The notes under the pieces were generated by a model. The model made no database searches. It worked only from the letters and a program-made list of their open reading frames with translations, and was not told the DNA's origin. From contig NZ_CP071613.1 in assembly GCF_017357245.1 (NCBI RefSeq), positions 62,001-126,000 on the forward strand: 64,000 nucleotides of DNA, read 5' to 3'. The translations under genes were made by a program, and so were the position numbers. This document shows positions 45,913 through 53,447 of this stretch, piece by piece (within the stretch, counting starts at the first letter, position 1; each line of letters opens with the position of its first letter). The DNA is from Rhizobium bangladeshense (lineage in GTDB: Bacteria > Pseudomonadota > Alphaproteobacteria > Rhizobiales > Rhizobiaceae).

Positions 45913-47058
45913 TTAATGCGAAGCCGTGACCGGCTTCATCCAGCTTGGAGGCTCTATCTGGCTGCTCCCCAACTCCTCAAAGGCTTCCGTGGCGAAGCTC
46001 GGCACGGCGCCAGTCCAGCGCAGATCTCCATCCGAATTGGAATGGCCGCCGCCGTCGAGTTTGTAGATGCTCTCGACGATATACTGACCGTCATTATTTA
46101 GGCCCTTGACCTCGGAAATTTCGATGACGCGTCTCCGCCCGGTGCGCTTGAAGCGGGCAATCTGGACAACGATATCGACCGCGGAGGCGATCTGTGAGCG
46201 CAGGGGCCGCAGCGGCATATCGATATCCGACATCAGCGCCAGGGTTTCCAAGCGGTGGAGTGCGTCGTAGGGCGTATTGGCATGCACGGTCGAGAGGCTG
46301 CCGCTGTGGCCCGATGTCATTGCCTGGATCATATCAAGCGCTTCACCACCACGGCATTCGCCCACGATGATGCGATCCGGCCGCATCCGCAACGAAGAGC
46401 GGAACAGCTCGCGAATGCTGGCGCCGCCGCGACCGAACCTGTCTGGCTTCGTGACTTCGAGGTAGACAACGTGCTCCTTGCGGATCTGCAGCTCCGACGT
46501 ATCCTCGATGACGATAACACGCTCATGATCGGCAAAGGCTTCCGAAAGGGCGTTCAACATTGTCGTCTTGCCGGTGCCTGTGCCGCCGGAAATGATGACG
46601 TTCTTCTGCAGTCCGACAGCTGCCTGCAGCAGCGACAGCGACTCCTCCGTCAGGCTTCCCTGGGTGACGAGGTCGCGAATGCTGCGATGTTCTCGCAGAA
46701 ACCGGCGGATGGAGATGCAGAGCCCGGTGCGGGCGGCCGGAGGCTGGATCATTTGGACTCGTGAACCGTCCGGCAGACGAGCTTCTACGCTGGGTTCCTC
46801 CGGCGTCAGCCGCTTTCCGGAAAACTGCGCGATACTGCGGGCAGCCGATTCCAGATCCTCGCGGCTGGCGAAGCGCGTATCCGCGCGCTCGAGCTTTCCT
46901 CGCCGCTCGACAAAGACGTCCGAGGTGCCGTTTATCAGGATTTCGGAAACGCTTGGATCCTCGAGAAGGAAACGGATGGGCGCTAAGAGCCTGTCCAGCG
47001 CCCGAGTCAGAACCTGGAAGGTGGCCTGTTCGGCAGCGTCGTTGGAAACAGCTTTCAT
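45913..47058 (-). CDS. tadA: TadA/CpaF-type secretion ATPase, first copy
   Basis: A 381-residue hexameric-type secretion ATPase. Walker A GGTGTGKTT is at residues 158-166, Walker B-like IIVGECRGGEALDM follows, and the His box SGHSGSLSTVHANTP is intact. It lacks the longer N-terminal extension of the second copy at 53448-55346. The ATG at 47058 shares its A with the stop of a 43-codon ORF upstream; the frame is open further upstream but without family similarity. It points away from the main Tad operon, so it has its own promoter. It probably powers assembly of pilin-like subunits. Confidence 0.85.
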   Translation of the reverse strand: MKAVSNDAAEQATFQVLTRALDRLLAPIRFLLEDPSVSEILINGTSDVFVERRGKLERADTRFASREDLESAARSIAQFSGKRLTPEEPSVEARLPDGSRVQMIQPPAARTGLCISIRRFLREHRSIRDLVTQGSLTEESLSLLQAAVGLQKNVIISGGTGTGKTTMLNALSEAFADHERVIVIEDTSELQIRKEHVVYLEVTKPDRFGRGGASIRELFRSSLRMRPDRIIVGECRGGEALDMIQAMTSGHSGSLSTVHANTPYDALHRLETLALMSDIDMPLRPLRSQIASAVDIVVQIARFKRTGRRRVIEISEVKGLNNDGQYIVESIYKLDGGGHSNSDGDLRWTGAVPSFATEAFEELGSSQIEPPSWMKPVTASH

Positions 47059-47189
47059 CAGAGCGGCATCCCCACAAGAACGGAACTCATGCCGAACAGC
47101 GTCACCATCATCTGGACCGCCGTCGGAAAGAACAACATCAGTGGAATGAGGACCAATGCAAGTATCAAGACGCTGCTCATCGTTTCCAT
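47058..47189 (-). CDS. 43-residue hydrophobic minipilin-like protein coupled to tadA
   Basis: A small minus-strand frame: ATG at 47187-47189 behind CGGAGACAAAACA, TGA at 47058-47060 overlapping the tadA ATG by one base. The product is almost entirely hydrophobic. Its ALVLIPLML core nearly matches ALIVIPLML in the Flp-like pilin encoded at 47698-47901. There is no processing site like that of Flp. The coupling and the shared core suggest a very short pilin-like or membrane partner of this ATPase. Confidence 0.55.
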   Translation of the reverse strand: METMSSVLILALVLIPLMLFFPTAVQMMVTLFGMSSVLVGMPL

Positions 47190-47697
47190 TGTTTTGTCTC
47201 CGGAACGAATGGAGGGCCATACCCAATATCAAGACCAGCTTAATGCAGATCGGCAAGCAACGCCATGGGCGCGGCTTGCCGAGCGGTCGATTTGACTGTG
47301 TTGTCTTTCTCTGTTCTATGCTCTTGAAATAATTGACCAATAATGGGCCAGGTGGCCATCACCGGTCCAATCCGCGTCGTTTCGCACTTTGGCAAAGAAA
47401 ACCATAGTAAGTCAACGGGTTAGCCCGAAAGAACCGCCGTCAACTGTATTTCTGACGGCAATGCCTCCAAGACAATTGGAACCCTGCCTTCCGTTTGCTT
47501 GACGGAGGGCTGGCCTTGGGCGCACTCTTGGGTCTTAATGATGTTGCTCAACAAGCGTTGGCGACCGGGGAAGAAAAGCTGAAGCAGAAAACATCATTGG
47601 AACGAGCAACCTGCTGGTTCGGATCGATAGCGTATGCTTGCTTCTTCTTCACTAAGGTCTTCGATCCGAAACAAACGAAGGAACGAGGAATACGCAG
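47190..47697. promoter_or_regulatory. divergent control region of the Tad locus
   Basis: About 500 bp between the leftward minipilin-tadA pair and the rightward pilin operon. A perfect 7-bp inverted repeat, GCCGTCA (47436-47442) and TGACGGC (47453-47459), separated by 10 bases, could be an operator or hairpin. No gene was seen. The pilin ribosome site GAGGAA is at 47685-47690. Confidence 0.4.
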
Positions 47698-47901
47698 ATG
47701 TTTGGAAAACTCAAGACTCTCGCAATTGCACTTCACAAGGACGAACAGGGCGACATGGCCCAGATCGTCCTGGCCGTCGCCCTGATCGTCATCCCGCTGA
47801 TGCTGCTCCTGCTCGCATTCGGCAAACAGATCGGTGAATGGTTCAACGAAAAGAACACGGCTCTCTCCGACGCCGAAAGAATTCCAGAGCCCGGTCAATA
47901 A
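47698..47901 (+). CDS. flp: Flp-like pilin, atypical
   Basis: A 67-residue pilin-like protein. A short basic leader (MFGKLKTLAIALHKDEQG) precedes one hydrophobic helix (about residues 22-41) and a polar tail. The DEQG at 15-18 sits where Flp prepilins are cut after Gly, but position +5 is Ile rather than Glu and the usual Glu-Tyr is missing. The good ribosome site and position in front of a prepilin peptidase support a real subunit. Processing may be non-canonical, or the protein may stay uncut. Confidence 0.7.
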   Translation: MFGKLKTLAIALHKDEQGDMAQIVLAVALIVIPLMLLLLAFGKQIGEWFNEKNTALSDAERIPEPGQ

Positions 47902-47915
47902 GCGGGGTCGGTGTC

Positions 47916-48479
47916 ATGGATATGACCTACGATCTCACTCAAATGCCAGCGGCGGCGGCTCTTGCCGTCGCCTGTGCCACGACCGCGGCGGTGTTCGATC
48001 ACCGCCACGGTCAGATCCCGAACGCAGTCACCTACCCCTGCCTCCTCGGCGGGTTCATGCTGGCAGCGGTCGGCGGCGGCCTCGCTGGCATAGGCCTTGC
48101 TTTTGCCGGGCTCCTTGCCTCGGGCCTGATCTTCATCGTCGCCTTCGCAGCCGGAGGCTGCGGCGGCGGTGATGTCAAGCTGATGGCAGCGCTCGGCGCT
48201 GTTCTCGGCTTCTGGCCCGCCATCGACGTGACGCTCGCATCGCTGATGATTGGCGGCGCGATTGCCGTTTTTTCGATGGCGCGACGGGTTCAATGGGACG
48301 TGCTGGCGCGAACCGTCGGACTGTTCGCCCTGCTTCTGCCCGCCGGTTTCCGCGACGCCGCCTCCGTGCTGAAGCCGCGCGAAACACATCATACCGTCCG
48401 CTTCGGCGTCGCCGCCGCTTCCGGACTTCTCTGGTGCCTGTTCATGCCTGATTTCACCCCTCTTTCACTCGTGAGGTAA
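47916..48479 (+). CDS. cpaA: CpaA/TadV-type prepilin peptidase
   Basis: A 187-residue membrane aspartic peptidase of the A24 family. The two catalytic aspartates are visible: Asp28 in FDHRHGQIPN and Asp86 in GCGGGDVKLM. About five to six hydrophobic segments. It starts 14 bp after the pilin stop. It should process the pilin and TadE/TadG-like pseudopilins of this operon at the inner membrane. The extra N-terminal methylase domain of PilD is absent, as usual for Tad systems. Confidence 0.88.
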   Translation: MDMTYDLTQMPAAAALAVACATTAAVFDHRHGQIPNAVTYPCLLGGFMLAAVGGGLAGIGLAFAGLLASGLIFIVAFAAGGCGGGDVKLMAALGAVLGFWPAIDVTLASLMIGGAIAVFSMARRVQWDVLARTVGLFALLLPAGFRDAASVLKPRETHHTVRFGVAAASGLLWCLFMPDFTPLSLVR

Positions 48480-48484
48480 CGGCA

Positions 48485-49282
48485 ATGCGCGCGGAACTCG
48501 AACGCCCCTTCTTCGACGGTGCTTTCTGGAGTTCGATCCTGCACTCGCGGACCTTCTGGATCCCCGAGGATCACGGCGCGCTTCTCGGCACCTTTGCGAT
48601 CGCCATGCTGTTGCTAGCCTCGATGCTGCTGCTGCCGCGGCTTTCCGCCCGCCGTCGCCGGATATCCGAGCTTCACGGCGATACCTCCGGCAGCACGACG
48701 ATGATGGATTTCGTCCTGGTCACGCCGATTTTCGTTTTCTTCATGTTCGTGGTGTTCCAATTTACGATTCTTGCGAAGAACCACCTCTTCACCCATTATG
48801 CCGCCTATGCGGCGGCGCGCAGCGCCCGCGTCTATTTCTGCCCGGCACTGCCGATCACCATCCGAAGCATAATCGACCCCAGGACATGCGATGACGACGC
48901 TGCCCCGGGCAAGGCCGACCTTGCCGCTCGCCTGGCGCTGATCCCGGCCGCACCCTACGACCAGCTGAAATGTGTCGGCGCCTGCCAGCCGCCGGAAGAG
49001 GCGCTGAAGGCCCTTGCCGATGCTTCCGGCCTTTCGAAGAACTGGCGCGCGATGCGCAATCAGGCCCGTTACATGTTCGATCCGCAGAACGTCACTGTCA
49101 CCGTCGATCGCGCGCCGATGGCGCTCTATGCCGCCATCAGCCGCTCTCCGCACGTGCCGGTTACCGCCAAGGTGGAAGCACGCTTCCTGCTGCTCGAATA
49201 TGCCGGCTGGGTCTTTGCCCGCGGCCAGCGGAAGGACGGCCGCTACTACACGATCTCGACGGCGGAGGTGAACCTGCTATGA
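48485..49282 (+). CDS. TadE-like pseudopilin with extended N-terminus
   Basis: A 265-residue protein with two hydrophobic segments: one at about residues 33-50 and a TadE-like one at about 73-95 preceded by DTSGSTTMMDFVLVTPIF. The glutamate usually found in TadE pseudopilins is replaced by aspartate (Asp75), and a separate membrane segment lies in front. The C-terminal 170 residues are periplasmic, with paired cysteines around 118-170. It stops by overlapping the next gene (ATGA at 49279). A minor pilin role is inferred from family and context. Confidence 0.65.
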   Translation: MRAELERPFFDGAFWSSILHSRTFWIPEDHGALLGTFAIAMLLLASMLLLPRLSARRRRISELHGDTSGSTTMMDFVLVTPIFVFFMFVVFQFTILAKNHLFTHYAAYAAARSARVYFCPALPITIRSIIDPRTCDDDAAPGKADLAARLALIPAAPYDQLKCVGACQPPEEALKALADASGLSKNWRAMRNQARYMFDPQNVTVTVDRAPMALYAAISRSPHVPVTAKVEARFLLLEYAGWVFARGQRKDGRYYTISTAEVNLL

Positions 49283-50925
49283 CACCGTCCTTCATCAATC
49301 GCCTGCACAGCGATCAGCGCGGTTTCCTGTCGCCGATCATCCTCTACATGACGATCGCACTGGCGCTGATGATCGTCTGGATCCTGAACACCGGGCAGAT
49401 GATCTACGACAAGCAGCGCACGCAGGATACCGCCGATGCCGCCGCACTCGTCCATGCCGACTGGGAGGCGCGCTATCTCAACATCATGGCGATGAACAAC
49501 GTCGCCTCCTCGCAGGCAACCGTGGTCATGGCGACGTCGGTCGCCTACCAGCTGACGACCGCGGAACTGGCGCTGCGTTCGGCCGCCATTCTCGCAAAAC
49601 TTGCCGAGTATTCCTTCACCGAAGGCTTCGGACCGGCTTCGCTTTTGCCGCCGCTTCCGCCGATGCCTCATTGCCCCGGCTGGCAAAAGGTTCCGATCGT
49701 CGGCGGCATCATTTACGGGGCTTGCCTCGCGTTCCAGGGATTCCGGGCGACCGAAGCCACCAAGGCGATTGCCTATACGGTGGCAGCGCAGGTCAAATAT
49801 GATCCCTTGGGCCTGATCAACAAGTCGAGCGACATCATCGACGCGATGAACGATCTTAACGACTATCTGGTCGAGAGCTTTCCCGAGCGGGTCGGCAACG
49901 AGGCCCTGCATCTGGTGCGATTGAACAAGGCGGATCACGTCGTCTTCCATCCGCCGTGCGAGTCCTGCGGTCAGGCCGGGGAAGGTGCCGGCGGCAACCT
50001 GCCGGTCGACCGGGATGGTATCAGTCCCGTCACGGCCTATACCGAAATGTGCCTTGCCATGTCCTATGGCACCCAGGGACAGGATCCGTTCCTGATGCGC
50101 GGCGAGTTTGCCAATCGGGGTTTCCCGAACGGAAAAGGCCCGTTGACCGCAGGCGGTGTCGACGGCAGCCACATCCGTGACTGGGTCAACCACGAGAGCG
50201 GCATCGACGATCAGCTGGTGGAGTTCTACATCTTCTATGAAGCCTTCGGGCCGGCCTATCTGAGCAAGGTCCCGTTCAAGGCAATTGTCGAACAATATGC
50301 CGGCGATCTCGGCTTCTGGGAAGAACTGGCGCTCGATGTCAGCTTCTGGCTGGCGGACAAGGTCTTCGGCGTCGGCTTCGGCATCACCAACCCCTTCCAG
50401 CTGCCGATCGACGTGCCGCCGCGTTATTCCGACGCGCAGACGAAGGACGAGAACGATTTCACCCGCAAGTTCGACATGATCTGGAACCAGGTCTGTGGCC
50501 CGGCTGGCGGGGCGATTTCGGTGACGGGTGCCAATCTGCCTCTCGTCTCCTTTCCGAAGCCCTACTGGCTGAAGGGGCGCACGCCCTTCAACTTCACGCC
50601 TTTCATTCCAGGCGATCAGCTCACCGAATACCAGACACTGGCGATTGTCTCGCGCGCGCCGCGCGCCCGGCTCCAGATCCGCCTGTTCAAGGACAAGACA
50701 CCGTCCGCCTATGCCTTTGCGCAGAGTTGGGTCCACAACTATACGGCTTTCGACCTCTACACGCAGGATTGGCTGACATCGCTCGCGCCCACCACGCTGG
50801 CCGATGATGCCGGCGCCGTTTCCAACACGATCAAGCAGAGTCCTGCCGCCGAGAGTTTCACGGGTCTGACGCGGGTCTTCGACCAGGGAGGGGCCAATGC
50901 CTGGGCTTCTGTCAACACGCACTGA
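49279..50925 (+). CDS. TadG-like protein with N-terminal Tad domain
   Basis: A 548-residue protein. Residues 1-45 contain a pilin-like leader, DQRGFLSPIILYMTIALAL, one membrane helix, then YDKQRTQDTADAAALV, the Tad (TadG N-terminal) pattern. The long remainder is probably periplasmic with several cysteines and no domain I recognise. It overlaps the upstream gene by four bases and the downstream TadE gene by 29. TadG-type proteins act in pilus assembly or anchoring; the large C-terminal part is particular to this variant. Confidence 0.65.
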   Translation: MTPSFINRLHSDQRGFLSPIILYMTIALALMIVWILNTGQMIYDKQRTQDTADAAALVHADWEARYLNIMAMNNVASSQATVVMATSVAYQLTTAELALRSAAILAKLAEYSFTEGFGPASLLPPLPPMPHCPGWQKVPIVGGIIYGACLAFQGFRATEATKAIAYTVAAQVKYDPLGLINKSSDIIDAMNDLNDYLVESFPERVGNEALHLVRLNKADHVVFHPPCESCGQAGEGAGGNLPVDRDGISPVTAYTEMCLAMSYGTQGQDPFLMRGEFANRGFPNGKGPLTAGGVDGSHIRDWVNHESGIDDQLVEFYIFYEAFGPAYLSKVPFKAIVEQYAGDLGFWEELALDVSFWLADKVFGVGFGITNPFQLPIDVPPRYSDAQTKDENDFTRKFDMIWNQVCGPAGGAISVTGANLPLVSFPKPYWLKGRTPFNFTPFIPGDQLTEYQTLAIVSRAPRARLQIRLFKDKTPSAYAFAQSWVHNYTAFDLYTQDWLTSLAPTTLADDAGAVSNTIKQSPAAESFTGLTRVFDQGGANAWASVNTH

Positions 50926-51577
50926 GCAAGCCGGTGCGGCCCCGGCCGGCGGGCTGCTGATGCGCCTGCATCGTGATCGGCGCGGTCTGGCTTCGATTGA
51001 ATTCGTACTCGCGGCACCGGTCATCCTGCTGATCGTGATCTTCGTCATACACGCCAACAAGATTTCCACCAAGAAGGTCGCAACCATGCTGGCCATGCGC
51101 AATGCCGCCTTCGCCGAGGCGACCGGCCTCAACTGCACTACGGATTTCTCGAATTCCTTTCCGATCCCGCCCTTGCCGGCGCTGCCCGGACGGGATGCCA
51201 TGAACTGCTCGCGCACACCTTCGCATGAAGGCGGCGGCGACCCGCAACGCACCTTCGTCTGGGACGATGTGCAGAATACACTCAAGAGCGATGGTCGCGA
51301 CTTCGGCGATATTGTTGGCGACCTCGCCAACGAGAAGCCGCAGCTCGTGACCGCGACGGCCGACCGCGTCTACAAGTTCAGGGATTCCGACGATCTTGAT
51401 ACGATCCGCAGCATCCGCTGGAAGGATGCATTCACGGTGGACGACTCGACGCTCTTTGCTTCCCACAACAACGATACCACGAGTCGCGGCTACGATCCGA
51501 CACTGCGCCGGGAAATTCGAGATGTTGCCAGCGATTCCGGCGACCTGTTCGACGGCGTATTTCCGGGGGCAAAGTGA
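50897..51577 (+). CDS. tadE: TadE-type pseudopilin
   Basis: A 226-residue protein with the classical TadE start: RRGLASIEFVLAAPVILLIV, with cleavage expected after Gly30 and the usual glutamate (Glu35) at +5, followed by one membrane helix and a periplasmic domain. It is the most canonical pseudopilin in the locus. Its start overlaps the TadG-like gene by 29 bases, indicating coupled translation. Confidence 0.72.
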   Translation: MPGLLSTRTEQAGAAPAGGLLMRLHRDRRGLASIEFVLAAPVILLIVIFVIHANKISTKKVATMLAMRNAAFAEATGLNCTTDFSNSFPIPPLPALPGRDAMNCSRTPSHEGGGDPQRTFVWDDVQNTLKSDGRDFGDIVGDLANEKPQLVTATADRVYKFRDSDDLDTIRSIRWKDAFTVDDSTLFASHNNDTTSRGYDPTLRREIRDVASDSGDLFDGVFPGAK

Positions 51578-51578
51578 C

Positions 51579-52493
51579 ATGGGCCAGCGGTCGCGCATCT
51601 CGGTTCATCTGATCGGCGCAGCGCTGGTCATCGGGTTCGCCCTGGTGGTAGCCACACCGGGCCGCGCCGAAATCTACAAGGATATCCGGTTGACGCTGAA
51701 TTCGATGCTGGCCGGCATCCTCGGAGCGCCGGAAAGGGCGCCGCGCGATCTCGTCATCAACGGCCAGCCGCTTGAATTTACGCCCTACCAGAGCGATCGC
51801 AGCATTTCCGACATCACCGACGAATGGCTGCGGGTGCTGGCCGCCAATACGCGGCCCGCCATGCCGAAAAGCAGCGACCGGGAGGAACTGACCGCCGTCA
51901 TCGCCGCCAACATGCTGATCGTACCGAAGGTAAGCCGCATCCGCGACGATCTTGCCGTCGTCGTACGCTTCTTCGACGGCGACGGCGAGGCTGCGCTCGA
52001 CTACCTCAGACGGCAGGATCCGAACCGTCCTTCGGCGACAGCGCCGATTCCGGGCGTATCGATCATGATCCGCCGGCCTGCCGATGCGCCGGTCACCGAG
52101 GTACTGATGAGCCGCTTCGACGATGTCGCCGCAACACTGCCGGCCTTCGCCGCGCCGGCCGAGGTCGGCAAGCTGCCGATGTCGCTGCGTCCTCCGGCCG
52201 GCGTTGAGGTGCTGAGCGATATCGGCGACCGCGACAAGGGCCATGTGTCGCGCACGGTCGTATCGAAGGGCACGCTCAGCGCCGCGCGCTGGTCCGATGC
52301 GCGCGCCGATCTTCTGGCCCGCGACGGTTTCACCATCGAAGCGCCGCCGGCGCAGCGCGGCGGCGTCACCGCGCTTTATGGCCGGCGCGGCAGTGTCGAA
52401 GCCAATGTTCTCTACACGAGCAGTAAAACCGACGGCAGGACCGTTGAGGTCATTCAAATCAGGCAACCCTTCGTCGAAGGAATAACACCATGA
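51579..52493 (+). CDS. secreted protein of unknown function in the Tad operon
   Basis: A 304-residue protein with a signal peptide (about residues 1-30, ending near PGRAE). The mature part has no domain I recognise: mixed alpha/beta composition, no membrane helices, no cysteine pairs, no lipobox. It is placed tightly, one base after the TadE stop and overlapping cpaB by four bases (ATGA at 52490). In ordinary Tad loci this slot can hold a secretin (CpaC/RcpA) or CpaD, but neither pattern is visible. Function unknown. Confidence 0.6.
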   Translation: MGQRSRISVHLIGAALVIGFALVVATPGRAEIYKDIRLTLNSMLAGILGAPERAPRDLVINGQPLEFTPYQSDRSISDITDEWLRVLAANTRPAMPKSSDREELTAVIAANMLIVPKVSRIRDDLAVVVRFFDGDGEAALDYLRRQDPNRPSATAPIPGVSIMIRRPADAPVTEVLMSRFDDVAATLPAFAAPAEVGKLPMSLRPPAGVEVLSDIGDRDKGHVSRTVVSKGTLSAARWSDARADLLARDGFTIEAPPAQRGGVTALYGRRGSVEANVLYTSSKTDGRTVEVIQIRQPFVEGITP

Positions 52494-53428
52494 ACTGGAA
52501 GCTCATTGCCGCTGTCATCGTCGGGCTTATTACCGGCGTTCTCCTCTACTTCTGGACCGAGAGCGTCAAGAACGAGCAGACGGCCTATGCCTTCCTGCGC
52601 CTCCAGCCCGACAAGAAGGTCACGAGAGGACAGGCGATCACGCCGGACATGCTCGCAGAACCGGTGATGCTACCGGAAAGCTTCGGGCCGCTTGCCAAGC
52701 TCGCCGTTCCTGCCGCCAGCGCCTATCAGGAATGGCTGAAGGACAGGACCGCCGCGGCTGATATTCCCGCCGGCTCTGTGCTGCTTTTCCAGTATTTCGA
52801 CGATACCGACGGGGGGCGCCTGACGACGATGATCGCGCCTGGCAAACGGGCGCTCACCCTGCCCGTCAACGCCGCCGAGGCGGTCGGCCATTTTGTCGAG
52901 CCGGGCAGCTACGTCGATATTCTCGGGACGGTCGATGAACCGGTCGAGCCGGTGGCGCCGCCTGCCGCGACCCAGCCGGGAAGCCCCGGGCAACCACCGG
53001 CCGCACCCGGCCAGGCGCCCGCCGCGACGGCGCAGCCGGCGGGTCCGGCCCAACCGCCTTCGCCGATCGAACAGATGCTCAAGAACTATCTCACCCAATA
53101 TCCGGGCGCCGACGAGAACGACATCAACGCCTATCGGAAGCAGGCGCAGGATTACAAGCTCGGCATCAGTTCGCGCACCCGCGTCGTCACCCGGACCTTC
53201 CTGCAGAACGTCAAGGTGCTCGCCGTCGGTGCGGCGACCACGCCGCAAGGCGCGGTCACCAAAGCCAATAGCAGCTATAATCACGTAACAGTCGAAGTGA
53301 CGCCGTCGGAAGCCGAGATGCTGATCTTCGCGATGGGCCAGGCGAATGGTCGCCTCAACCTCGTGCTGCGCAATCCTGCGGACAACAGCGTCGAAGACCT
53401 GCCGAGCATCAACTGGACGCGCATGTGA
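52490..53428 (+). CDS. cpaB: CpaB/RcpC-type pilus assembly protein
   Basis: A 312-residue protein with an N-terminal membrane segment (about 5-24), an SAF-like domain (KVTRGQAITPDMLAEPVM; later GKRALTLPVNAAEAVGHFVEPGSYVDI) and a C-terminal domain with VTRTFLQNVKVLAVG, as in CpaB. A proline/alanine-rich linker of about 45 residues (around 150-195) interrupts the domain. CpaB normally works with an outer-membrane secretin, which is absent from this locus. Confidence 0.8.
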   Translation: MNWKLIAAVIVGLITGVLLYFWTESVKNEQTAYAFLRLQPDKKVTRGQAITPDMLAEPVMLPESFGPLAKLAVPAASAYQEWLKDRTAAADIPAGSVLLFQYFDDTDGGRLTTMIAPGKRALTLPVNAAEAVGHFVEPGSYVDILGTVDEPVEPVAPPAATQPGSPGQPPAAPGQAPAATAQPAGPAQPPSPIEQMLKNYLTQYPGADENDINAYRKQAQDYKLGISSRTRVVTRTFLQNVKVLAVGAATTPQGAVTKANSSYNHVTVEVTPSEAEMLIFAMGQANGRLNLVLRNPADNSVEDLPSINWTRM

Positions 53429-53447
53429 CCGTGTCGGGGAGTGAGCC

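Noticed and set aside
49246..51330. Long minus-strand ORF (694 codons) opposite the TadG/TadE genes
   Set aside because: It is antisense to well-supported overlapping genes with ribosome sites, has no recognisable domain, and is expected in high-GC coding DNA.
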